This document shows positions 53,170-62,292 of a stretch of DNA of 64,000 nt, one piece after another. The DNA is from Pseudomonas fluorescens (lineage in GTDB: Bacteria; Pseudomonadota; Gammaproteobacteria; Pseudomonadales; Pseudomonadaceae), in NCBI RefSeq assembly GCF_902498065.1, contig NZ_CABVIR010000005.1:186001-250000 (forward strand), written 5' to 3'. How positions within the stretch are numbered: position 1 is the stretch's first letter; every line of letters begins with the position of its first letter. The notes beneath the pieces were generated by a model. It did not search any database. It was not told the origin of the DNA and was given only the letters and a program-made list of their open reading frames with translations. A program made the translations under genes and the position numbers.

Positions 53170-54912
53170 TTACGGCTGCCCCGTCGCCACCGACGCCGTC
53201 GCCGCATGTAGATTCAACACCGGCATTTGCGCAGGACGATTCAACGCCCGCAGTACGGGTGCATCGTAGCCGTACACATCCGGTTTGAATGACACGCGCC
53301 CGTCGCTGCCCAGATCGACTGTCCAATAGGCCAACAACACCGGTACTTTCACCGGCAGTCGAATGTTCTCGGTCTTGCCATTGGCCAGCTGTTTCTGAAT
53401 ACCGGCGCTGTTCCATTTAACCGGGTCGTTGAACAATAACTCCACCAGTTGCAGCGGATTTTCCACCCGGATGCAGCCCGAACTGGTCGCACGGACAGTC
53501 TTGGAAAACAACTCGCGATGCGGCGTATCGTGAAGGTAAATCGCGTAGTCGTTGGGGAAGCGGATCACCACCTGGCCCAGAGAACTCTCGGGCCCGGCAT
53601 CCTGGCGCAAACTGATGCCACGCGGGTGGGTCCAGTCGACGCCCGCAGGGTCGAGCTCGTTGCCTTCACCATCGATCACGCGAATACGGTTGGCGGCCAG
53701 GTAACCGGGATTACTCTGGATCTTCGGCAGCACGTCTTCCTTGAGGATCGTCGGCGGCACCGTCCAGGTCGGATTGAACGTGATGTAGGTGATCTGCGCC
53801 TGAAAGATCGGCGTATTGCGCGCCGCTTTTCCGACTTGCACCCGGGACCGCCATATCGGCTGGCCATCGCGGTACATCGCCACTTTATAGCCGGCGATAT
53901 CAACGATAACGAACGTGCCTTGAAGTTTATAAAGCAGCCAACGCGCGCGCTCCATGTTCACGCGAACCTGATCAATGCGTGCGTCCACGGGCACATTCAA
54001 GGCCGCTAGCGTGGTCGCCCCCGCCATGCCATCCGCTCCGAGGTATTGCTCGCTCTGATACTTCTTCACCGCTGCGGTGACGGCGCTGTCGTACTTCGTA
54101 CCGTGGATCAACCGCGGATCGAGAAAACCTGCCGCGACCATCCTCGCCCGCAACTGCGCGACAGCCGGTTCGTCCATGCCAGGCTTGAGCGAATGGTCTA
54201 CGAGCACTTGCGGCCAACCGCCCCGATCACGAATACCGCGCAATTGCGCCAGCGCCTGACGCAACCCCACGTACACCGCTTCTTGCGGCGGAGCGAGGGC
54301 AAACGCCTTCGCGACATCGTGATTGTCGAGCGCCGCGAAGAAAGCATTGACGTCGTCGCGCGGGTCGACGCCATTGGCGTCAAAATTCCAGTGAATATCC
54401 AGCCGCGAAGGATCGACCTTGCCCCGCCGCAACTGTAGCAGCGCAGTAATAAAGGTATGCGTCGTCGCCAAATCAAAAGCCGCCCGTTGCTCAGGGGTCA
54501 CTGGCGTGGTCAGCATTGTGGTCTGGGACCGGATCAGTTCATCAATATGAAAATCCGCCGGGTTCAAACCATCGGCTTCAGTCGCACCCAGGCTGGCGAT
54601 CAATTGTGCGACATCGCGGTCATTCGTCCACGCTGCGCGATAAGCGCGATGCGTATAAAAATCCATGACCAGACGGCTGACCTCCACGCGCCGATGACGA
54701 GGTGCAGTCAGCAAAGGCGGAAACGCAGTTTTCAGCGGTTCCAGCGAAGCCTGAATCGCCTGACCGACGTTGTCGTCTGCTTCAGCCTCAAAAACGGAGT
54801 TAGGCGCAATTGTCGGCTCAATCGGCGAAGTTTCCGCAAGCGCCGTGCCGCTGATCAGAAAGCCCATAAAAAATACGCGGCTTATGACGAATAACCTTGT
54901 TAAAAGCACCAT
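53170..54912 (-). CDS. L,D-transpeptidase, YcbB/LdtD-like
   Basis: 580 residues: signal peptide, an N-terminal scaffold region, a peptidoglycan-binding domain (PAVAQLRARMVAAGF, VKKYQSEQYLGADGMAGATTL) and a C-terminal YkuD domain with HDTPHRELF and SSGCIRVENP (catalytic His and Cys). Forms 3→3 peptidoglycan cross-links in the periplasm and is beta-lactam-insensitive except to carbapenems. Diverges with an 81-nt spacer from a second YkuD-like protein. Confidence 0.92.
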   Translation of the reverse strand: MVLLTRLFVISRVFFMGFLISGTALAETSPIEPTIAPNSVFEAEADDNVGQAIQASLEPLKTAFPPLLTAPRHRRVEVSRLVMDFYTHRAYRAAWTNDRDVAQLIASLGATEADGLNPADFHIDELIRSQTTMLTTPVTPEQRAAFDLATTHTFITALLQLRRGKVDPSRLDIHWNFDANGVDPRDDVNAFFAALDNHDVAKAFALAPPQEAVYVGLRQALAQLRGIRDRGGWPQVLVDHSLKPGMDEPAVAQLRARMVAAGFLDPRLIHGTKYDSAVTAAVKKYQSEQYLGADGMAGATTLAALNVPVDARIDQVRVNMERARWLLYKLQGTFVIVDIAGYKVAMYRDGQPIWRSRVQVGKAARNTPIFQAQITYITFNPTWTVPPTILKEDVLPKIQSNPGYLAANRIRVIDGEGNELDPAGVDWTHPRGISLRQDAGPESSLGQVVIRFPNDYAIYLHDTPHRELFSKTVRATSSGCIRVENPLQLVELLFNDPVKWNSAGIQKQLANGKTENIRLPVKVPVLLAYWTVDLGSDGRVSFKPDVYGYDAPVLRALNRPAQMPVLNLHAATASVATGQP

Positions 54913-54993
54913 GGATAATCCTTAATCTCCCGCATTCAACGCCTGGCTTTCAATGCACTGCTAGACTCGAACTTAACATGATGAGACATCTAT

Positions 54994-55698
54994 ATGGCGC
55001 CACTACGTATTGGCTATCTACTGCCGACCCTGCTATTGACAGCAATGTCCGTACCGTTAGCCTACGCCGATTCGCTCGCGGCCGCCCTCATCAAAGCGGC
55101 CCCGAAAGCCAACGCCAACGTCATTAACCTTGCCGTTCGCGCCTCGCAATGCAGCATCGCTCAAGGTGCGGCTCCTGTCCAAAGACTCGCGGTGATTGAT
55201 TACTCCTTGCCGTCCACCGAACAGCGCCTGTGGGTGTTCGATTTAAAGAAGCGCAAGTTGCTGTTTCATGAACTGGTCGCCCACGGGCGCAACAGCGGCG
55301 AGAACATGGCCGTCAACTTCTCCAATCAAAATGAAAGCTTCGCCACCAGCCTTGGGCTGTATCGCACGCAGCAGAGCTATGTCGGGCAGAACGGTTACTC
55401 GCTGCGCATGGAAGGCCTGGAGCCGGGTTTCAACGACAATGCGTTTGACCGGGCGATCGTGATTCATGGCGCGCCTTACGTCAGTCCAGTGCTCGCACGG
55501 GTCAATGGCCGAATCGGTAGAAGCCTGGGCTGCCCGGCCGTACGGCCGGCGATTGCGCACAAGCTGATTGATTCGATGAAAGACGGGCAGTTGTTGTTTT
55601 CGTACTACCCGGATCAGCGCTGGCTGAAGAAATCTTCGTATATCAATTGCGGTAGCGGGACCGTGGCCACGGCGTCGAAATCCACCACCAACCGTTGA
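54994..55698 (+). CDS. Murein L,D-transpeptidase catalytic-domain family protein
   Basis: 234 residues with a signal peptide (cleavage near AYADS, about residue 26). Conserved blocks WVFDLKKRKLLFHELVAHG, SLGLYRTQQSYVGQNGYSLRMEGLE, IVIHGA and GRSLGCPAV (catalytic Cys) match the YkuD_2-type family. Probable periplasmic peptidoglycan transpeptidase or carboxypeptidase. It lies head to head with the larger transpeptidase gene, suggesting shared control. Confidence 0.88.
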   Translation: MAPLRIGYLLPTLLLTAMSVPLAYADSLAAALIKAAPKANANVINLAVRASQCSIAQGAAPVQRLAVIDYSLPSTEQRLWVFDLKKRKLLFHELVAHGRNSGENMAVNFSNQNESFATSLGLYRTQQSYVGQNGYSLRMEGLEPGFNDNAFDRAIVIHGAPYVSPVLARVNGRIGRSLGCPAVRPAIAHKLIDSMKDGQLLFSYYPDQRWLKKSSYINCGSGTVATASKSTTNR

Positions 55699-55712
55699 AT
55701 GCAGCGTGAACC

Positions 55713-55727
55713 TGTCAAAAGTGTAAT
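55713..55727 (+). promoter_or_regulatory. Cop-box-like site upstream of copA
   Basis: TGTCAAAAGTGTAAT fits, with one mismatch, the TGACA-N-A-NN-TGT-N-AT pattern I recall for CopR-type two-component regulators. It lies 85 nt before copA. No copRS genes are in the window. Confidence 0.45.
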
Positions 55728-55812
55728 CTCCACCTCAGCCTGCTGAAAGGCATCGCCCGCTAGCCTAGCCGTCAAGTTGTCTCCCAACTGACGGACCGGG
55801 ATAAAAAACGGC

Positions 55813-57510
55813 ATGCACTCCAACACTTCAAGACGCACCTTCGTGAAAGGGCTCGCTGCGGGCGGGCTGCTCGGTGGCCTCGGGTTATGGCGCACGCCTG
55901 TGTGGGCAGTCACCAGCCCTGGCGAACCGCAGGTGTTGGCCGGCACCGAGTTCGACCTGTTCATCGGCGAAACACCGATCAACATCACCGGCAATCCGCG
56001 CAACGCGATGACCATCAACGGCGGCATCCCCGGCCCATTGCTGCGCTGGCGTGAAGGCGACACGGTCACGCTGCGGGTGAAGAACCGGCTCAAGGAAAAC
56101 ACCTCCATTCACTGGCATGGCATCTTGCTGCCGGCCAACATGGACGGCGTGCCAGGGCTGAGTTTTCACGGCATCGAACCCGGCGGCATGTACGTTTACA
56201 CATTCCAGCTCAGGCAGAACGGCACTTACTGGTATCACAGCCATTCGGGTCTTCAGGAACAGTCCGGCGTTTATGGCCCACTGGTGATCGACGCCAAGGA
56301 ACCGGAACCTTTCCAGTACGACCGAGATTACGTGGTGATGCTGACCGACTGGACCGACGAAGACCCGGCCAGCCTAATGAACACCCTGAAAAAACAGTCC
56401 GATTACTACAACTACAACAAGCGTACCGTCGGCGATTTCATACACGATGTCAGCGAGAAAGGTTGGGCTTCCACGGTCACCGATCGAAAGATGTGGGCCG
56501 AAATGAAGATGAATCCCACAGACCTCGCCGACGTCAGCGGCGCCACCTACACCTTCTTGATGAACGGCCAGGCACCGGACTCGAACTGGACGGGCGTGTT
56601 CGGTCCGGGTGAAAAACTGCGGCTGCGGTTCATCAACGGCTCCGCCATGACGTACTTTGACGTGCGCATTCCCGGGCTGAAAATGATGGTGGTCGCTGCG
56701 GATGGGCAACACGTCAAACCGGTGAGTGTCGATGAGTTTCGCATTGCGGTGGCGGAGACGTTTGATGTGATTGTCGAGCCGACCGAAGCGGCTTACACCT
56801 TGTTCGCCCAGTCGATGGATCGGACCGGCTTCGCACGCGGCACGCTTGCAGCGAAGGCTGGTTTATCCGCGCAGGTACCGCCGCTGGACCGTCGCCCGCT
56901 GGTGACCATGGATGACATGGGCATGGGTGGAATGGATCACGGCAGCATGGCGGGCATGGATCACAGCGCCATGGCCATGCCCGGTATGCAGTCTCATCCA
57001 GAGACGGAAAAAGACAACCCGCTGGTGGACATGCAAGCCATGACCACCGCCCCAAAACTCGACGATCCCGGCCTGGGCCTGCGCAACAACGGCCGACGCG
57101 TCCTGACCTATTCCGACCTTCGCAGCACCTTCGAAGACCCGGACGGCCGCGACCCGAGCCGCACGATTGAACTGCACCTCACCGGCCACATGGAAAAATT
57201 TGCCTGGTCGTTCAACGGTGTGAAGTTCTCCGACGCCGAACCTGTGCGCCTCAAATATGGCGAGCGGGTTCGGGTGGTGCTGGTCAACGACACAATGATG
57301 ACCCACCCCATCCACCTGCACGGCATGTGGAGCGACCTCGAAGACGAGAACGGCCAGTTCATGGTGCGCAAACACACGATCGACATGCCCCCCGGCTCCC
57401 GGCGCAGCTATCGGGTAACCGCCGATGCACTCGGCCGCTGGGCCTATCACTGCCATCTCCTGTACCACATGGAAATGGGCATGTTCCGTGAAGTTCGCGT
57501 GGAAGAATGA
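55813..57510 (+). CDS. copA: Copper resistance multicopper oxidase CopA
   Basis: 565 residues with a Tat signal (RRTFVKG) and three cupredoxin domains. Copper ligands: HWHG, HSHSG, HPIHLHG and HCHLLYHMEMGMF. A Met-rich linker (about residues 370–395: MDDMGMGGMDHGSMAGMDH) binds extra copper. Oxidises Cu(I) in the periplasm. First gene of copABCD; the stop overlaps the start of copB. Confidence 0.95.
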   Translation: MHSNTSRRTFVKGLAAGGLLGGLGLWRTPVWAVTSPGEPQVLAGTEFDLFIGETPINITGNPRNAMTINGGIPGPLLRWREGDTVTLRVKNRLKENTSIHWHGILLPANMDGVPGLSFHGIEPGGMYVYTFQLRQNGTYWYHSHSGLQEQSGVYGPLVIDAKEPEPFQYDRDYVVMLTDWTDEDPASLMNTLKKQSDYYNYNKRTVGDFIHDVSEKGWASTVTDRKMWAEMKMNPTDLADVSGATYTFLMNGQAPDSNWTGVFGPGEKLRLRFINGSAMTYFDVRIPGLKMMVVAADGQHVKPVSVDEFRIAVAETFDVIVEPTEAAYTLFAQSMDRTGFARGTLAAKAGLSAQVPPLDRRPLVTMDDMGMGGMDHGSMAGMDHSAMAMPGMQSHPETEKDNPLVDMQAMTTAPKLDDPGLGLRNNGRRVLTYSDLRSTFEDPDGRDPSRTIELHLTGHMEKFAWSFNGVKFSDAEPVRLKYGERVRVVLVNDTMMTHPIHLHGMWSDLEDENGQFMVRKHTIDMPPGSRRSYRVTADALGRWAYHCHLLYHMEMGMFREVRVEE

Positions 57511-58409
57511 GACGCCTACCCATGACCAGACTCACCCCCCTCTCTTTGGCGCTCGTGACCGCGAGCCTGACACTTTCTTCGGCGATGGCCGCCACCGACG
57601 ACATGCAGAACATGGATCACAGCCAGATGCAGGGCATGGACCCTGGCCAAATGCAAAGCATGGATGACGGCCAGATGCAGCCCGCCGCGCCGACCGAAAG
57701 CCGCACGCCGATCCCGGCGCTGACCGATGCCGACCGGGCCGCCGTGTATGCCAGCCCGACCGGCCACGGCGTGCATGACACCGCGCTCAACTATTACTTC
57801 CTCGCCGACAAACTCGAATGGCAGGACGCTGACAACGGCAGCACTCTGGCCTGGGATCTCTCCGGCTGGATCGGCGGCGACATCGATCGCCTGTGGCTGC
57901 GCTCCGAAGGCGAACGCACCAACGGCAAAACCGAAGACGCCGAAATCCAGGCCTTGTGGGGTCATGCCATCTCCCCGTGGTGGGACGTGGTGACCGGCGT
58001 CCGCCAGGACTTCAAACCTGGCGACCCGCAAACCTGGGCCGCGTTCGGCGTGCAAGGGATGGCGCTGTACAACTTCGAAACCGAGGCCACCGCCTTCATC
58101 GGGGAAGGCGGCCAAACCGCCGCACGACTTGAGGGCGACTACGACATCCTGTTGACCAACCGGCTGATCCTGCAACCAACCGCCGAACTCAACGTCTACG
58201 GCAAAAACGATCCGCAACGGGGGATCGGTTCCGGGTTATCCAACACCGAAGCCGGCCTGCGGCTGCGCTATGAAATCCGCCGGGAAATCGCGCCCTATAT
58301 CGGCGTGACCTGGAACCGCACCTACGGCAAAACCGCCGACTACGCCAACGATGTAGGTGAGGACCGCAGCGAAGCACGCCTGGTCCTCGGTGTTCGCCTG
58401 TGGTTCTAA
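57507..58409 (+). CDS. copB: Copper resistance outer-membrane protein CopB
   Basis: 300 residues: signal peptide, a short Met/Asp/Gln repeat (MQNMDHSQMQGMDPGQMQ) that likely binds copper, and a CopB barrel domain (LEWQDADNGSTLAWDLSGWIGGD) ending in VRLWF, an outer-membrane C-terminal aromatic. The start at 57507 overlaps the copA stop as ATGA; an ATG at 57522 is an alternative that still gives a signal peptide. Confidence 0.93.
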   Translation: MRRLPMTRLTPLSLALVTASLTLSSAMAATDDMQNMDHSQMQGMDPGQMQSMDDGQMQPAAPTESRTPIPALTDADRAAVYASPTGHGVHDTALNYYFLADKLEWQDADNGSTLAWDLSGWIGGDIDRLWLRSEGERTNGKTEDAEIQALWGHAISPWWDVVTGVRQDFKPGDPQTWAAFGVQGMALYNFETEATAFIGEGGQTAARLEGDYDILLTNRLILQPTAELNVYGKNDPQRGIGSGLSNTEAGLRLRYEIRREIAPYIGVTWNRTYGKTADYANDVGEDRSEARLVLGVRLWF

Positions 58410-58464
58410 ACGCATTAACTCAACAACCAAAAAAACAACCGCTTAAAGCGGTAAGAGGCCTTGC

Positions 58465-58836
58465 ATGCGCATGATTAAAACTACCGCTGTTGTCATTGGG
58501 CTGCTCATGAGCGCGCTCGCTCAAGCGCACCCAAAACTACTTTCCTCCACTCCGGCAGAAGGTGCGGATGGCGCAGCACCCGGCAAAATCGAACTGCACT
58601 TTTCCGAAAGCCTCATGACCCAGTTTTCCGGCGCGAAACTGGTCATGACCGAAATGCCCGGCATGGCGCACTCCCCCATGCCCATGAAAGCTAAAGTCTC
58701 CGGCGGCAGCGACCCGAAAACCATGGTCATCACACCGCTTTCGCCACTGCCTGCCGGCACCTACAAAGTCGAATGGCGCGCGGTGTCGTCGGACACCCAC
58801 CCGATCACCGGCAACGTCACGTTCAAAGTGAAGTGA
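58465..58836 (+). CDS. copC: Periplasmic copper-binding protein CopC
   Basis: 123 residues with a signal peptide ending in AQA; mature His first (HPKLLSSTPAEG), DTHPITG near the end and a Met motif (MTEMPGMAHSPMPM). Beta-barrel copper carrier that hands copper to CopD. Confidence 0.95.
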   Translation: MRMIKTTAVVIGLLMSALAQAHPKLLSSTPAEGADGAAPGKIELHFSESLMTQFSGAKLVMTEMPGMAHSPMPMKAKVSGGSDPKTMVITPLSPLPAGTYKVEWRAVSSDTHPITGNVTFKVK

Positions 58837-58839
58837 TTG

Positions 58840-59775
58840 ATGAGCGACTCGGTCAGCATTGCACTGCGCTTTGGGTTGTATGTGGATTTGATGCTGCTGT
58901 TTGGCCTGGCGCTGTTTGGGCTCTATAGCCTTAAAGGACAGGAACGGAGATCGGGCGCGGTGTTGCCGTTTCGGTCGTTGTTGGTGGGAACGACGGTGCT
59001 GGGTGTGCTGTTTTCCGTCGCCAGCATGGTGGTGATGGCGAGCGCCATGAGCGGCGAGTCGGATTTTGCCGAGCTGCGTCCGCATATCGAGATGATGGTG
59101 TTTGAGACAGACGTGGGACTGGCCTGGACGGTTCGCGCTGTCGCGCTGGTTGTCGGCGGCTTGGCGGTTATGTTCAACCAACGAGCGCCCGGCATCAGTC
59201 TACTGATCGCATCTGCTGCTGGAGGCATCGCCCTCGCCAGCCTGGCCTGGAACGGTCATGGCGCGATGGATGAAGGTAGCCAGCGGTATTGGCATTTCAT
59301 CACCGACATCTTGCATCTGCTGGCGGCGGGGGCGTGGCTGGGAGCGTTGATCGCATTTGCCCTGTTAGCGAGGATCAACTCACTGCAAAGCGAAGAGCGC
59401 ATCCGGCTGCTCGTCCGTGCTGTCAAGCGGTTCGAATGGGTGGGCGCGGTGATTGTTGTCGTGATCACCGTAACGGGAATCGTGAACTACCTGTTCATTG
59501 TCGGCCCTGAACTGGACGAGGTGTTTCTCAGTACCTACGGGATTTTGCTATTTATCAAAGTGGGGTTGTTTGCCGGGATGCTGGTGCTGGCCGCGTTGAA
59601 TCGGTTTCAACTTGGGCCACTCTTGGAACGGTCGCTGCGGGACAGGCAATACCGGGTAGCGGCGAATGCATTGCGACGCAGTGTGGTCGTGGAGTGGGTG
59701 GCGGCGGTGTTGATTGTGGGGTTGGTGGCCTGGTTGGGGACATTGAGTCCAGAGATGGAAGTGAGCGCGGAGTAA
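58840..59775 (+). CDS. copD: Inner-membrane copper protein CopD
   Basis: 311 residues with about eight hydrophobic helices; GHGAMDEGSQRYWHFITDILHLLAAGAWLG holds the conserved His residues. Probably moves copper into the cytoplasm. Three nt after copC; a TTG one codon before the ATG is discarded. Confidence 0.93.
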   Translation: MSDSVSIALRFGLYVDLMLLFGLALFGLYSLKGQERRSGAVLPFRSLLVGTTVLGVLFSVASMVVMASAMSGESDFAELRPHIEMMVFETDVGLAWTVRAVALVVGGLAVMFNQRAPGISLLIASAAGGIALASLAWNGHGAMDEGSQRYWHFITDILHLLAAGAWLGALIAFALLARINSLQSEERIRLLVRAVKRFEWVGAVIVVVITVTGIVNYLFIVGPELDEVFLSTYGILLFIKVGLFAGMLVLAALNRFQLGPLLERSLRDRQYRVAANALRRSVVVEWVAAVLIVGLVAWLGTLSPEMEVSAE

Positions 59776-59861
59776 CGTAAAGGGCTCCAGTTGATATGGA
59801 TCAATGATTGCCTCTTGCTCGGGACTAAGCTCAAGAAAACCCCTCGGATCGGGTACACACT

Positions 59862-59957
59862 ATGCTCTGGTTCCGCACTCACCTACCGCTGGTGACCCAT
59901 CAAGTGTTCGCACTGTGGCCGCCAGCACGCCTGCGCCTCGTTCGTTTCAACAATTAA
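59862..59957 (+). CDS. Possible 31-residue small ORF upstream of the Met-rich gene
   Basis: The ORF begins MLWFRTHLPLVTHQVFALW and ends in an Arg/Asn tail. GGATCGGG lies about 10 nt upstream. The peptide is amphipathic and Trp/Arg-rich; a hairpin follows 11 nt after the stop. Could be a real small protein, a leader peptide or chance. Confidence 0.35.
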   Translation: MLWFRTHLPLVTHQVFALWPPARLRLVRFNN

Positions 59958-59968
59958 AACAATCCTCC

Positions 59969-59993
59969 GAGCGCCCGGAATTTCCGGACGCTC
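59969..59993 (+). promoter_or_regulatory. Hairpin in leader of Met-rich gene
   Basis: GAGCG-C-CCGGA–ATT–TCCGG-A-CGCTC, one C·A mismatch, no T-run. About 65 nt before the ATG at 60058. Possible mRNA processing or attenuation element. Confidence 0.4.
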
Positions 59994-60057
59994 CCTGCGG
60001 CTTCACCTCTTTAGCGCAGCTCAATTCCTGTACGCCCCTGACTCACTGGAGATTGCC

Positions 60058-60456
60058 ATGCATACGCACCTCAAAGCACTCGTCGCCGCACTGCTCATCA
60101 GTAGCCCATTGGTTGCTCTGGCCGTCGAGGAACATCACCCCGACACACCATCAACCGCACCGACCACCGCCACCGTCGCCACGCAAGACAAGGCCATGAG
60201 CGAACAGATGAAAAAAATGCAGGCGGCCCACGAAAAAATGATCGCCGCCACAACCCCGGACGAACGCCGGGCCGCCATGCAAGAAGGCATGGCCACGATG
60301 AAGGATAGCCTGGGCATGATGCACAACCACTGCCAAGGCATGGGAATGGGCAAAGGCATGTCCGGCGGCAAGGACCGCTCAGACCAGATGATGGGCATGA
60401 TGATGAAAATGATGGATGAGCAGTCGAGCATGATGAAGATGCCGATGAACAACTAA
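60058..60456 (+). CDS. Periplasmic Met/His-rich protein, probable copper binder
   Basis: 132 residues with a signal peptide (to ALAVE, about residue 22) and a mature chain rich in Met and Lys: MSEQMKKMQAAHEKM, MKDSLGMMHNHCQGMGMG, MMGMMMKMMDEQSSMMKM. No fold recognised. Its place just after copABCD and its Met/His density suggest a soluble copper sponge (inference). Confidence 0.8.
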   Translation: MHTHLKALVAALLISSPLVALAVEEHHPDTPSTAPTTATVATQDKAMSEQMKKMQAAHEKMIAATTPDERRAAMQEGMATMKDSLGMMHNHCQGMGMGKGMSGGKDRSDQMMGMMMKMMDEQSSMMKMPMNN

Positions 60457-60473
60457 CGCCCTTAAAGATGCCC

Positions 60474-60500
60474 TTGACCTTGCCATCGCGGCAGGGTCAA
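60474..60500 (+). terminator. Hairpin after the copper locus
   Basis: TTGACCTTGCC–ATCGC–GGCAGGGTCAA, 11 pairs including one T·G, 18 nt after the stop; no T-run, so it may be an mRNA 3'-end stabiliser or a weak terminator. Confidence 0.5.
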
Positions 60501-60661
60501 CGATCGATTTACGTCATCAACATGAAGGCGTAAAGAAGAAATCTGGCTGCGGCGGGTCAAGTTGCTGCTGTCACTGAGTCCGCCCCGGCGAGGATGAAGT
60601 TGAGCGGTGCGACAGAAAGTAGGTACTCTCAGCGCCACTCCATCATGGAAGCCGGATAACA

Positions 60662-61447
60662 ATGAAAAACATACAAATCGCAATGATGCTCGGTGGTCTG
60701 CTCGCGCTATCGTTTGCCGCTCAGGCAGAGCAATCGCATTTGGACAACGTCATCCAACAAGGCCAACTGCGCGTGTGTACGACGGGCGACTACAAGCCCT
60801 ATACCTCCAAAGCCGAGGACGGCGAATACTCGGGCATCGACATCGCCATGGCCCGTTCGCTGGCCGACAGCCTGGGCGTCAAGGTTGAATGGGTGCAGAC
60901 CACTTGGAAAACCCTGATGCCCGACATGCTGGCGGGCAAATGCGACATTGGCATGGGCGGAATCTCGGTCACGCTTGATCGGCAGAAAAAAGCCTTCTTC
61001 AGCACCACGCTGGATGTCGACGGCAAAGTCCCCCTCGTACGCTGCGAGGATCAGGCGCTGTACCAGACGGTCGAGCAAATCAACCAGCCTTCGGTTCGTT
61101 TGGTCGAACCGGCCGGTGGCACCAATGAAGCCTTTGTTCACGCGTTTTTGCCCAAGGCGCAATTGAGCCTTCACGACAACGTGACCATCTTTCAAGAACT
61201 GCTGGACAAGAAGGCGGACGTGATGATTACGGATGCGTCGGAAGCGTTGTATCAGCAGAAGCTCAAACCTGGTTTATGCGCGGTGAATCCGGGGCAGTTT
61301 ATGCAGTATGGGGAGAAGGCTTACCTGCTGCCGCGTGATGATATGACTTGGAAATTGTATGTGGATCAGTGGTTGCATCTGGCTAAGGTGACGGGGAAGT
61401 ACCAGAAGGTCTTGGGAGAGTGGATAGCTACGCCTGAGACCAAATAG
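60662..61447 (+). CDS. PheC-like cyclohexadienyl dehydratase / family 3 solute-binding protein
   Basis: 261 residues with a signal peptide (AQAEQS). VCTTGDYKPYTSKAEDGEYSGIDIAMARSLA, GGTNEAFVHAFLPKA and EKAYLLPRDDMTWKLYVDQWLH follow closely the periplasmic cyclohexadienyl dehydratase PheC of P. aeruginosa as I remember it. That enzyme turns prephenate/arogenate into phenylpyruvate/phenylalanine using a periplasmic binding fold. Catalytic residues were not verified, so a pure amino-acid-binding role remains possible. Confidence 0.8.
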   Translation: MKNIQIAMMLGGLLALSFAAQAEQSHLDNVIQQGQLRVCTTGDYKPYTSKAEDGEYSGIDIAMARSLADSLGVKVEWVQTTWKTLMPDMLAGKCDIGMGGISVTLDRQKKAFFSTTLDVDGKVPLVRCEDQALYQTVEQINQPSVRLVEPAGGTNEAFVHAFLPKAQLSLHDNVTIFQELLDKKADVMITDASEALYQQKLKPGLCAVNPGQFMQYGEKAYLLPRDDMTWKLYVDQWLHLAKVTGKYQKVLGEWIATPETK

Positions 61448-61502
61448 CCCTCTACGCTGGCGACGCCTGCGTTCGGCTGCGCAGTAGCCCCCTTCCGGGA
61501 AC

Positions 61503-61533
61503 ACGCAACGGCAGGAATGCCGCGCCGTTGCGT
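61503..61533. terminator. Perfect inverted repeat between convergent genes
   Basis: ACGCAACGGC and GCCGTTGCGT, 11-nt loop, no T-run. Sits between the PheC-like gene and the lipoprotein gene. Confidence 0.45.
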
Positions 61534-61540
61534 CACGACC

Positions 61541-61759
61541 CTAGTCGTCGTGCAACAACCCGGAACTGTACTCGCCGAAACTGTTACCTAACGCACTGCC
61601 ATGGAAATTCAACTGACTGTGATTATTGGTCGGCCCCGGGCCAAAGCCGGCAGAGGGCTGAACGTCTTCGGAGTAATTGCTTTGGGTGGTTACACCCGAA
61701 CAGGCGCTCAACAGCAACGCACCACCGATCAGCAAGACTTTGAAGAGGTTTGAGGTCAT
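61541..61759 (-). CDS. Small lipoprotein
   Basis: 72 residues: signal peptide with lipobox LSAC (Cys 20) and a low-complexity Ser/Gly/Asn tail (FGPGPTNNHSQLNFHGSALG). Envelope-anchored, function unknown. Convergent with the PheC-like gene. Confidence 0.78.
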   Translation of the reverse strand: MTSNLFKVLLIGGALLLSACSGVTTQSNYSEDVQPSAGFGPGPTNNHSQLNFHGSALGNSFGEYSSGLLHDD

Positions 61760-62292
61760 TTTTCAGTTTCCCTGTGGACTGGGGGCGAGGTGATGCAAGC
61801 TTTAGTCAGCATCGTAGACCGGGAAGACGATGCGCATTATGAAGCTTTGCGGGGCGACAGCATTGGTTCAGCTACAGCGGCTTCTTGCCGCGAAAAAGGT
61901 CGTTCCCCAGACAAATCATCAAAAGAGCAACGTCCTGCATGACACTCGGAAGTGTTCTTACACTTGTCCGTTGCTGCGCTTTTGTCACGAGGCCTATAGT
62001 TCATCCAACGCCCAAATGGCGCCAAATCAACGAAGTGGATCAGTGGAGAAACGGTAGCCGATACAACACGCTTGCAAGCGTCCTTCGCCCTCAGAGTCTT
62101 TTTTTCACAAAATTGAAGTCGTTTCACGGCGAAAAATGGCGACAGATTTGTTTACCCATAACGATCCAGTCCATTTCCAATCATGTCGCTGTTCAGATGC
62201 CCTGAACAACGGCAACAAGACTCGCCTAAGCCCCGCAACCCCAATCCTGATAAACTCCCCACCTCCCAGCCCCACCCATCTCAGAACCGCCA
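61760..62292. other. Long intergenic region before dusA
   Basis: 533 nt. Short open frames exist on both strands but show no codon bias or recognised motif. No tRNA, REP or clear terminator seen. Composition is more AT-rich than the flanking genes. Confidence 0.5.

Noticed and set aside
61837..62205. Short frames on both strands before dusA
   Set aside because: No ribosome site, codon bias or recognisable motif; left as non-coding.
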